Shown in pieces: positions 11,601 through 23,600 of a stretch of 64,000 nucleotides of DNA. Position 1 is the stretch's first letter; every line of letters starts with the position of its first letter. Source of the stretch: Homalodisca vitripennis. Taxonomy: Eukaryota > Arthropoda > Insecta > Hemiptera > Cicadellidae. The DNA lies in contig NC_060207.1 in NCBI RefSeq assembly GCF_021130785.1, positions 5,097,001 to 5,161,000 on the forward strand. Direction: 5' to 3'. Both the position numbers and the translations under genes were made by a program. A model generated the notes under the pieces. That model was not told the DNA's origin, searched no databases, and was given only the letters and a program-made list of their open reading frames with translations.

Positions 11601-14600
11601 TACTCGTACATATACGAATAGCCGGGTATACTCGTACACATACGGATAGCGGGGTATACTCGTACACATATGGACATCCGGGTATACTAGTACACATACG
11701 TATAGCGGGAATAATCTTCCACATACGAATAACCGGGTATACTCGTACACATATGAACAACCGGGTATACCCGTACACATACGAATAGCCGGGTATACTC
11801 GTACACATACGGATAGCCGGGTATACTCGTACACAGACGGATAACGGGTATACTAGTAAACATACGTATAGCCGGGAATAATCTTCCACATACGAATAAC
11901 CGGGTATACTCGTACACATACGAATAGCCGGGTATACTTGAACACATACGGAATAGCCGGGTATACTCGCACACATACGGATAACCGGGTATACTCGTAC
12001 ACAGACGGATAACCGGGTATACTAGTAAACATACGTATAGCCGGGAATAATCTTCCACATACGAATAACCGGGTATACTCGTACACATACGAATAGCCGG
12101 GTATACTTGTACACATACGGATAGCCGGGTATACTCGTACACAGACGGATAACCGGGTATACTAGTAAACATACGTATAGCCGGGAACAATCTTCCACAT
12201 ACGAATAGCCGGGTATACTTGAACAAATACGGATAGCCGGGTATACTCGTACACAGACGGATAACCGGGTATACTCGTACATATACGGATAGCCGGGAAT
12301 ACCCGTACATATACGAATAGCCGGGTATACTCGTACACATACGGATAGCCGGGTATACTCGTACACAGACGGATAACCGGATATACTAGTAAACATACGT
12401 ATAGCCGGGAATACTCTTACACATACGATTAACCGGTTATACTCGTACACATACGAATAATCGGGTATACTATTACACATACGGATAACCGGGTATACTC
12501 GTGAACATACTGATAGCGGATGAATAAAGGTAGGTCTCATCAACCCGCAGACTGTTTCTGGAAGAATGTTTTTACTTATCGAAATATCGGTAGGAAAAGA
12601 GAATGAGACGAAAGAAATACACCGATAAACGACGTGTTTACTTCGTGGAGCTTAAATAATTATCAAAATAATTTATTTTAAAACACGCACATAAATAATG
12701 TACAATGTTTTTCAACTGAATAAAATGTGATTCCAGTTTATAAGCTTGTCATTAAAAGTTCTTAAATCTTTACTGATTTTCGGCTCACACAAGCAAAAAG
12801 TTACTTTCAATTATCTCTCGTATAAGAAAACCGTAGTGGTTAAAAAAGTCCAGTGTAATTTTAGTTTTGCTACATCTTATGTTTTTCTCAGCTGTTAACT
12901 TTTCGTGCTGTGAAGTCATTAGCTTACGTTTACGAATCAGACATACAATTCTAAAAGAAAACTAAGGAAACACACTTTGGCAATTACACACAGGAAATTG
13001 AAACATGCTGGATGATTCGTCCAGTACGCATTATATGTTTACAGCAACTTAAATATTTATTAGGTTCTTATTAAGAAAATATAAATTATACTTGCAAAAT
13101 ACCTATTGTACATTATTTATTATTAATACAAATAAAAAATTGTAAATTTAATATATTGTTTATTGTATAAGAATAATCAAATGACATACCATTTAGTAGA
13201 TTTATTACGAATTAGTATGACAATGCCTTTTATCTAATCCATTCACTATGATAGAATACTGACATTGTAAGTCAGCCATGTGCAGTGTAAGCTCTGCCGC
13301 AGGTATTATGTTCATCCTCCCCTGTATAGACCAGTATGCCAAGATCGACATTCGAACCGCTGTGTTCGACATACCTCCGCAAGAGGCAAGTACTGACTCC
13401 ACCCTGCACCCCCCGCCCATCGCCCCGTAGCAACCCCCATAGCAACGTAGGAGTTGTAGCGATATAATTGAATACAGACAGTCATTTCCCGGAACTCATT
13501 ACGTGAATTTATCCTGCTTATCATTTCTATCTGACATTTCAGGATACAATATGACACGTCTTTCATTTTGTTGTGCTGGAAGAATGGAAATAATTAAGTA
13601 CCATTCAAATGTGTATTAATAAGAACTGAATAGTGTAATTAAACGACCTATATGAAAATAAAAGACATAAATAAACAATCCAAAGCAAAAAAAATATAAC
13701 GCTGTTTAAAGTTTAATTTAAGTAAGAAGTATTAAATGTTGACATTTATCAATGCACGTTTTGGCTGCGTAAATAATATTATACTTTTTTTAACAAATAC
13801 GACGTTACACGATATAATGTAAATATATTCGTTATATGGGTTTGATCAAAGAGAACAAGGTTTGTGATACACATACCTAAATATTAAAATTCTAAATAAC
13901 AGTTTGATGGTAAACAAAACCATTAATACACTCCCCAATTTGAAGCGTAATGATACCGACCCTATTAACTTTATAATGTACTAAATCCAATCCTAAAACA
14001 AACTGGTTTTATGTGCAGGGATATTTTTTATCCTCCCATGCATCGACAACTATGCCAGAGTCGACCTGCGCACGCGTACGTACGATGTGCCCCCGCAGGA
14101 GGTAAGCTTACTCCCCGCATCATCATCTTACCCGCAACAGCACGTGTGTGTCGTCCATGTCTCACCACACATCTGTAGTCAAAACAGTCATGAAACATTG
14201 ATAAATTATCTTTTTATGCATTCAAAATATTTAAATACACCTTTCTTAAATATGAATAATTAAACCATTCCTGTACATTAATCTTACATAAGTCAGAAAC
14301 CAGCCATTAGACCTTCAAAATGTTTATTAGTATACTGTTTTCTCGTTCCTTTTAATTATCGGTTTTCATTACAATAACACTTTCATGTTTGTATTCAATT
14401 ATAAGATCCCCTCTTTTGTGCATGTGCATGATAGGCAGCATGAATGGAAATTGATCATTGCGTTTATTAAATAAGTTAATAAGATCAAAGCCGTTAGCTT
14501 ATACTCACAGAAGGTACCTTTATATATGTTCGTAGTATTTATTTCGGATTTGTTTATTAGATAGTAAAGACAATGTGTTATTGTGGTTCTTAACTCTCGT

Positions 14601-17600
14601 AATAACATGTAACAATGAAGCATGCCAGAGTCGTAGGTCTCTTAACACACGTTAAAGTTGTTTTAAAATATTATTTTCTCTATGTGTTCGTGTCATTATT
14701 TAAGTCTACATTATTCGTATATTTTTTTGATGTTGGAATAAATCTGAGAGTATAATTAATTAGGTTGATTCATAACATTATAGATCTCCTAAACGGAACT
14801 TTGGAAATAATAAAAGTGTAATATTTGTTATTAAAATATTTAAGTTACCTAAGTAAGTTTAGTTCTACTTTTTTAGACATAACAAGTTTGTGACGTCCTT
14901 TTCTGAACAACCTGTATATTATATTATACAAGATTTACTTTATCAAGGGTATAATAACTAAAATTAATTTTGTCAGGAGTTACGCAAGGTATTTATGATT
15001 ACGCCCTACAAGAAATCATAGCCAAATTTCAATTGTTGGTTGTAAAGAATTTAGCAGTAATTTGCTATAATACTATTGAAATTAGGATAGGATAAAGATG
15101 CTTAGCAAGGATATTGTAATAAAAATTTAGGTAGAAATTTAGTAGTTCACCAAACAAAATTATCATTCATTTGGTGTGAGGAATAAATAAATAATAAATA
15201 AAAATGCCTTTATTGCAAGCGTTTCTCAGTATAACAACTGCTTTACAGAACAAATCTTGTCATATCTTACACTATTTACAATACTGGGAAATAAAAATAA
15301 AAACTAAAACCTATAGACTAAAGAAAACACCCAAACAAGACAAATAAATTACTGTACAATCATTTTTCTTAGTTTACTTTTAAAAACAGTAACAGAAGTC
15401 TGTTTAAGGTTCTGGGGGAGGTCATTGTACAACTTTGGGCCAAAGTAAGAAAAGCTCCTCCTCCCAAACTCATGCTTGACTCTGGGAAAGTGAAGCAGGT
15501 CACCATGGCGGACACTGCGTTGAGAGACCTCCTCCCGTAATTGGAGTTTCTCGATCAGGTACCGCGGCTCACCCAGCGCAAGCACCTTGTGGATCATGCC
15601 ACATGTCAGGATCCTGCATACATTTTCCATGGGGGACAAACTGACAGCATCTCGGAAGGGTGACACATGATCAAAGCGCCTCAAATTGAAAATGAATCGA
15701 ACTGCAGAGTTTTGCAGTCTTTGAATCCGATCTATGTCTCCCCTAGAGATACTATTGCCGTATGCAGGATAGCAGTAATAAAATACAGACAGAACAAGAG
15801 AACTCATAAGCCGGAGCTTAGCGGATTCTGGCAGCAGACTTCTAAATCTGTAAAGACCCCTCAGCCTACCAAGGGCACGCTGGATAGCATGAGTGACATG
15901 ATCAGAAAAGGTGAGCTTACTGTCAAGCACAACTCCGAGAGTCTTGACTGACTCAGAGACAGACAGGCTCTCCCCACTGAGCCTTACTCTCACTCCTCTC
16001 TGACCAAGGGCCTGCAGCAGATTGTGTGGGGCAAGATGAAGGACAATGCACTTACCTATATTGAGTTTAAGGCCATTGTTAACCGACCAAGTGTTGATGT
16101 TCACTAGGTCGGAATTTATTTTCTCAATAGCCTCATCAATGGAGCCAGGCTCGTATGACAAGCGCAACTGACAATCATCTGCGTACAGGTGAGCTGCACA
16201 GCTTTGAACACAACTTGGGAAGTCAGACGTATATAAGTTGAACAATATAGGTCCAAGACAACTTCCTTGAGGAACACCTCGCCTTTTGACAAGTGAAGTT
16301 GACGTCTCACTTCCCATCTTTGTAACCTGACTTCTGTCTACTAGGTATGATTTTACCCACTCGATTGAATTTTTGCCAAAGCCATAAAAATGCATCTTAG
16401 CGTACAAAAGTTCATGGTTAAGGGAATCAAATGCTTGTGAGTAGTCCAGTATCACTAGTGAACTACACATCCCTTTATCTTTCGCATCAATTAAGTCACT
16501 GAACAGACTTACCAGGGCAGTGCATGTGCTATGATTTTTTCTAAATCCAGATTGTGTTTTTGGCAATATGTTTACTTCGTTCATATACTGTGCTATTTGA
16601 CGTGTTACTATCTTTTCCATAATCTTTGATATTGCTGGTAAAATCGAGATGGGTCTCAGTTGTTGGACACTTTTAGGGGACGTTACTTTTGGCAATGGAT
16701 GAATAACACTCATTTTCCATCTCTGCGGGAACACACCGCTCATCAATAATTTGTTAGGATATACTAAGAAGGATTAATGACTTTAGATCATATTGTAGTC
16801 GGCGTGAACGAAAATCACGTATCTATATCTCAGATTGATTGCAATCAGTTATAAAAGTCATTTCCAGAAAGTTTTTTAAAGAACGGTAGAAGGCATGGCT
16901 AACGAAAAATTTAATTCATAAATTAGATTTATATTCTAAAACTCAAGTAGAAATATATATGGTGATAGTTTGGCATGATAAAATTATACAACGTGATAAG
17001 AATTAGTATTTAAAATACGTGAGCTAAGGTTGTTCGCTAAAATAGTTTATAACATCCCAATAAGGTAAATGTGAAATTATCATCACGCCTTGGCCTGAGT
17101 TGCAAAGTACGATTTTCGCGTTATTAAGCTATTGCTATCGTCCTCCTGACGAAAACAATACAAACTTTCAAGTGGTAACAATACCAAATAACGAAGTTAT
17201 AGAGCATTAAAAGTGGTACTACTTCTCCCACGCGGAGTAATATTTCCTTGTTCTACATCTGAAATGAGTGTGATGTGAACTTCTTTTTTCGTGATCGTAA
17301 ATCAACCTGGTATGGATTGCTGCTGACGACAGCCGTTACGACATCTTCAGATACGTAAAATAAAAAATACGATGAAATTAGGGGAATTTAACCCAAATAA
17401 AAGAAGTTTATGTTAATATAGACTTTCTGAGAGTAGAAGGTCATACTCATTTATTCTAGGTAGTACATGCCACTACAAGATCAAAGTATAGGATGGTCTG
17501 ACCACGAATACCTCCGGCTATTACTGCCAGCTAGGAAACGCAGTTAAACAAAGCAAAAAAAGTAAATTCCCTAATTATAACTTTGTGCTACCTTGCAAGA

Positions 17601-20600
17601 AAATTAGTTCGACTTATAATATTATAAAATTCATTAATTTTTTTCATCCCCTAAAACCTTATACAGTTTTGATTAGGAGGACGATTGTAATAGAACCTAA
17701 ACGATGTTTTATCTCGCTAATATAGTGGATAAAAATAAATTTGAAAATAATGCAATCACTTTTAACTAAACTTTCTACAAATGAATAAATAACGTAACAA
17801 TAAACATAATTTAAATAAATAAGCAAACCTTAAATAACCATAACTTCCTAATTTTGTATGTAAGTACAATCTACTTACAGTCCACCTCATAACTTTGGAT
17901 CACATAAACATATCTTTTATCGATCTAAAGTAACACAAGATTACACGATAACCTCATGTTCTCACTCTGAAAAACAAGATGAATAATTAAAAGGAATAAA
18001 ATAATCTAATACTTTAACTGCCTACGTAATTCACAACGAAACACGTAAATACCTATAAAACTAATTGACGGTATTAAAGTTAACTCGTAATTAGTTAACG
18101 AGTAATAGACACCATTGTTATCCATGAGGAAGTGAAGGCTACTTTACTGGACAGTTGTTGGTCTGACTACTGACCACAGACCAAGCATATAAGCTGTTAT
18201 GCGTAGATAACGTTGAAATTCATAGCTATCAAGAAGTACAGTACACATATATAACCAGAACATGTCATTTCCACTTAAATTATGAAAAATATACTTATTT
18301 GTGATTTGCCCTAAAACCATATAAATTTTAGTGTAGTAGGATTAGCAGAATACGTTAATAATGTTAAAATTTTGATTAGCTACTCTGGCCGTTAACTCAC
18401 TGATACCCTAATTACATATTAAACCTAAAAATGTATGTATCTTATAAGCTCAAATCATGATATTCCATATCGGGGGCTTAGTGATACCGCAAAACATTAA
18501 ACATGGTCCGCTGAAGTATGTTTAAATATTAAACATATTCCACACAGTATTTCTATCTGTTTATGAAGGGATTTAACAGTGTGCATACATAGTTAAAATA
18601 CAATTTCAAACCTTTGTTTTCATGAGGAAGTAATTTTATTAACACAATAAGAAAAATTAATGTTCAATGGATAAAAAGTACAAACTGAGGGCGTATGTAC
18701 TTAACGCAGTAGGAATTATATTCAGAGCGTAAGTGTCAAATTTAATTTTGCATTTCATATACATTTGTAATGTTATCCTCGCATGCATGGTATGGAATTA
18801 TTTTTTAATATTTTATGTCGTACCCTTTAGTGTGCACCCAAAAGTAAGTATCAAAGATTTTACATATTAAAATGTATTATAGATGAATAATTTAATTTAT
18901 AGAAATGTAATTTGAAAATGGTAAATTTATTAAGCTGAGATTGAGTGAATTTGGTTTTGTTTTATCTTATTAAAACATACAAATGAATATTACAGGAGAG
19001 TTTAATCCATTAGAACAATGCTAATTATGTCATATTGCAGCACTTCACACATCTTTACAAGAATTTTAGATAAGTAATAATTTAATATTATTTTATCTCC
19101 AGTTTCTTATAAATATACTTATACAGGTAGAGAAATATAATTATAATTAGGACTTTTGAGTATATTCTGGAAAAAAAACAACAACATGAAATATTCTGTT
19201 CATTCTAAGCATATATGAGAAAAGTAAGCAGCATATGATTAAGGAACAGCATTTTCATTATTATTAGAGAATTAACAGCAACACAGTTTGTATATTTAAC
19301 GAAAAATGAAAAGAAAGCCTCTATAACTTGTATAAATTTTTTAAAGAATATGTTGTTATGTATGTTAAGTTGTTTTGTTAATATATAGTTTTTGAAAATG
19401 GCTTTTTAAAATTATTTGCAACAGCTTTTTAAGAACAATTAAGAAGTTACAATTAGTTGGCTAATGTTTCATATTTACCTTTTGGAAAATATATTGTATG
19501 ACATATTTTGAGATTAACACCTTCTCTGCGACATTAGTCATGTACCGACTTTAGGTAGCAGAATATTAGTAATCCTAACATGTTGTTTTATGTAAATAGA
19601 CACATAAATTAAAAAGTAGAATGCAATAACAATATAAACGCACTATAGAGAAACCAGTTAACTATAAATATAAGAATGAATAGCAATAGATTTTATAATT
19701 AATACAAAGAAGTTACACAGGGTTGGTGAAAAGTCCCGGGACGGCTTAATATTTTTTAACTGTTACAGATGGAGGGAGCTATACAAGTTGGTACACTGTT
19801 TTTAGGCATAAAACAATATTTTACTGCAATTTCAATGAGCCGCTACCACTTCAGTGGGACGGCCCACAAGGAGTCAGAAGAAAATCTTAAATAAAAGCTT
19901 AGGTGATATGCTTCCATTTTGGGCTCGGTTGTCCGTTTAAAGTCGGATTTGCGGCTTTGAAATCTACTAAAAAAGACCGTTAATTTGATATACATATCAA
20001 CCTATGCCCCTGAAGTGGTAGCGGCTCATTGAAACTGTAGTGAAATATTGTTTTATGCCTAAAAACAGTGTACCAACTTGTATAGCTCCCTCCATCTGTA
20101 ACAGTTAAAAAATATTAAGCCGTCCCGGGACTTTTCACCAACCCTGTATATAGCTTCTAGATAAATAAGACGTAAGAGAGTTACAAAAAATTAAGAATTA
20201 TTTTTAAACCGTCATCTATGAAATATTTGCACTATGCCAACTTTGGTATAATTCCTCTGAAGTTATATATGTATGCTCTTTAACTAGATCCAGAATTTCT
20301 TTGAAATGGTCTCACCCATTTTTTCTTTGTAAATATAATGTGTTACAGTTAAATTTTCTGGTTCAGACATGTACATTTAAGCCCTTTAAATTCTCACAGG
20401 TTCAATACGAACATAGCATCAACTCAAGAAAAAAGTAATAACAGATTTAATTAATTAACAACAAAAATAAAGAATTGGCATGGTTACTAAGTACACAGAA
20501 ACTGTTGAGAACAAAGTAAAAGCGATGGCTATCCAGAGGCTTTCCAGTTCCAACTGCGTCTCGACAATCACAATCGAAATTTTGAAAAATGTTCTCCTTA

Positions 20601-23600
20601 CTGTGGAAAACCATCTTCAGTTGAAAAATATTATACGAAAACTGGAGTAAGTTAAAGTGTATATATTAAAATTATTTTACTAAAGTTGGGTGACATTTAT
20701 TTTAATTAAAAATTTTTCTGCGAAAAAATACTCCCAAGAAATATCACATTCTATTCTAGGGTGGTATGATTTTAGAATCTGAATTTATCGATAAGTTAGG
20801 ATATTGTTTTTATAATATATTTGATTGAAGTGATAACAATCGTTGTGTTAATCTCTGTACAACTCAGTGCTCCTGGTCAGTTAAATTCATATAAGTTTAG
20901 AAATGAATCTGTAGAATGGTATGAAGTAGTTCGTAGTCCAAGTTCGCGTTCGTTTAAATTCTACTTCTTGGTTTTTGATTAATCTGTTTTTTATATACTT
21001 CCATTATGTTTACTAAAATTTTATAAGTCCATTCGCTAAAGAATGGGTATAATAGTTATGGGTGAAGGCTTCCTGTTAAAAGTTTTGTTATTATGTTATC
21101 AAGTTATGTTTTCTATTTGAATATTCTAAAATATATATAACTAGAATATTCAACTTAAACTGCTCAAGTTTTTCTTAGTTTGTAATGCTGACGGATTGAA
21201 CTGCATTGCATATTGGAACAATAATTAATTTTGTGTGTGATTATTTCCAAACATTTCTTTATGAATACAGATATCACGTTCCTTAGTAAAGTGTTATAAG
21301 TGATAAACCACTATGTAGCGGTATAAATATTTGTTTTAGAATAGAAACTGTACTAACACTCAGTGTTTGCTAGGTGTTGACCAAAGACAGCGTCACTGTG
21401 TCAGTGGACGCCGTGGTGTACTACAGAGTGTCCAACGCTACCATATCTGTGGCCAATGTGGCCAACGCCCATCACTCGACCCGCCTGTTGGCTCAGACCA
21501 CACTACGGAATGTGCTGGGCACCCGGCCTCTACATGAGATACTCAGCGATCGCGAGGCTATCTCCAACACCATGCAGGTCAGTCATGTTATACACTACAA
21601 CATTAACTACTAGTCTACTTGTCTAGAACTTCATTCTGTCTTACAAAAACAAAACATGTCGAAAACGTGCTGGGTAATTGATACACTGAGCTATATTGAA
21701 GCATCTTGCAGTACAGTGCTGTTACACACTAGAACTTCATTCTGTCTTACAAAAACAAAACATGTCGAAAACGTGCTGGGTAATTGATACACTGAGCTAT
21801 ATTGAAGCATCTTGCAGTACAGTGCTGTTACACACTAGAACTTCATTCTGTCTTACAAAAACAAAACATGTCGAAAACGTGCTGGGTAATTGATACACTG
21901 AGCTATATTGAAGCATCTTGCAGTACAGTGCTGTTACACACTAGAACTTCATTCTGTCTTACAAAAAACAAAACATGTCGAAAACGTGCTGGGTAATTGA
22001 TACACTGAGCTATATTGAAGCATCTTGCAGTACAGTGCTGTTACACACTAGAACTTCATTCTGTCTTACAAAAACAAAACATGTCGAAAACGTGCTGGGT
22101 AATTGATACACTGAGCTATATTGAAGCATCATGCAGTACAGTGCTGTTACACACTAGAACTTCATTCTGTCTTACAAAAACAAAACATGTCGAAAACGTG
22201 CTGGGTAATTGATACACTGAGCTATATTGAAGCATCATGCAGTACAGTGCTGTTACACACTAGAACTTCATTCTGTCTTACAAAAACAAAACATGTCGAA
22301 AAACGTGCTGGGTAATTGATACACTGAGCTATATTGAAGCATCATGCAGTACAGTGCTGTTACACACTAGAACTTCATTCTGTCTTACAAAAACAAAACA
22401 TGTCGAAAACGTGCTGGGTAATTGATACACTGAGCTATATTGAAGCATCATGCAGTACAGTGCTGTTACACACTAGAACTTCATTCTGTCTTACAAAAAC
22501 AAAACATGTCGAAAACGTGCTGGGTAATTGATACACTGAGCTATATTGAAGCATCATGCAGTACAGTGCTGTTACACACTAGAACTTCATTCTGTCTTAC
22601 AAAAACAAAAACATGTCGAAAACGTGCTGGGTAATTGATACACTGAGCTATATTGAAGCATCATGCAGTACAGTGCTGTTACACACTAGAACTTCATTCT
22701 GTCTTACAAAAACAAAACATGTCGAAAACGTGCTGGGTAATTGATACACTGAGCTATATTGAAGCATCATGCAGTACAGTAATGAGCTTGATTAATTAGC
22801 GTTTTATGCTATTTGTTGTATTTATATTTTTTCCATGAGCTTGTGATTATTCATAGTTTTTAATTATACGTTTAGTTTAGTGAAAGTAAATTGTATTTTA
22901 TGAAAGTTTCCTTTGACCGTAGACACCACTCGTAATCTGAGGTGGACCATAGTGTGTCAAAGTTTAACCTGAAAATACGAGTACTTCTATTTTTCAACAA
23001 CTAATTTTTAGCATCAGCAACAAAGAATAAGAAGAAAAGATGTTTTTACTTTAGGTTGTGCTCTATTTCGTTCAATGTATTTAATTTTGTATAAATATAA
23101 TTTTAAGTTTGATCTCTTAACATTTTTAATCTGTATTTGTATATTTCATATATTTTTTCATTTCTTTATGGGTTTATTGCCACTTATGTATTTTAGTAAT
23201 ACAAAATAAATAAATAAGTTATAAATATAAATGAAATAATATCTCCATTTACTCTTAATACAAAATTGTTCAACCACGACAAACAGTTTGATGTCAGTAT
23301 TAGTAAACAGCTCTGGGCAGAGCAATACAAAGAGGTTTCTGTCTTTGTAAACACAAGTGGTCCTGACGTTGCGAAATCAAATCAACATATTAACAATGTC
23401 TTGTTCATAAATCTCTTTAAACCTTTACAGATTCGTTGAGCGTTTCGGTAAACAAATTCAGTATGACATATTGTGTGCGTCTGATACATAATTTAATTAT
23501 TTTAAGTTGAAATTCTTTCAAATGTAACATTTATATAATTATTTTGTTTTTGTTTAGACATCATTAGACGACGCAACAGAGGCATGGGGAATCAAAGTAG

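Noticed and set aside
10852..12543. Long minus-strand open frames (up to 374 codons) with Cys/Tyr-rich repeats
   Set aside because: They follow entirely from a 28-bp repeat that lacks stops in three frames. There are no domain features or splice structure, and the frames overlap one another.
13205..13566. Minus-strand open frames over alternative exon A
   Set aside because: The plus strand encodes a stomatin exon with splice signals. The minus frames are shadows.
20480..20650. Possible transposase scrap ([14 protein letters not shown])
   Set aside because: Too short and without a recognisable motif to assign.
21696..22634. Series of 64-65-codon open frames on plus
   Set aside because: Repeats of the same 106-bp intronic unit, shifted in frame from copy to copy. 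No gene.
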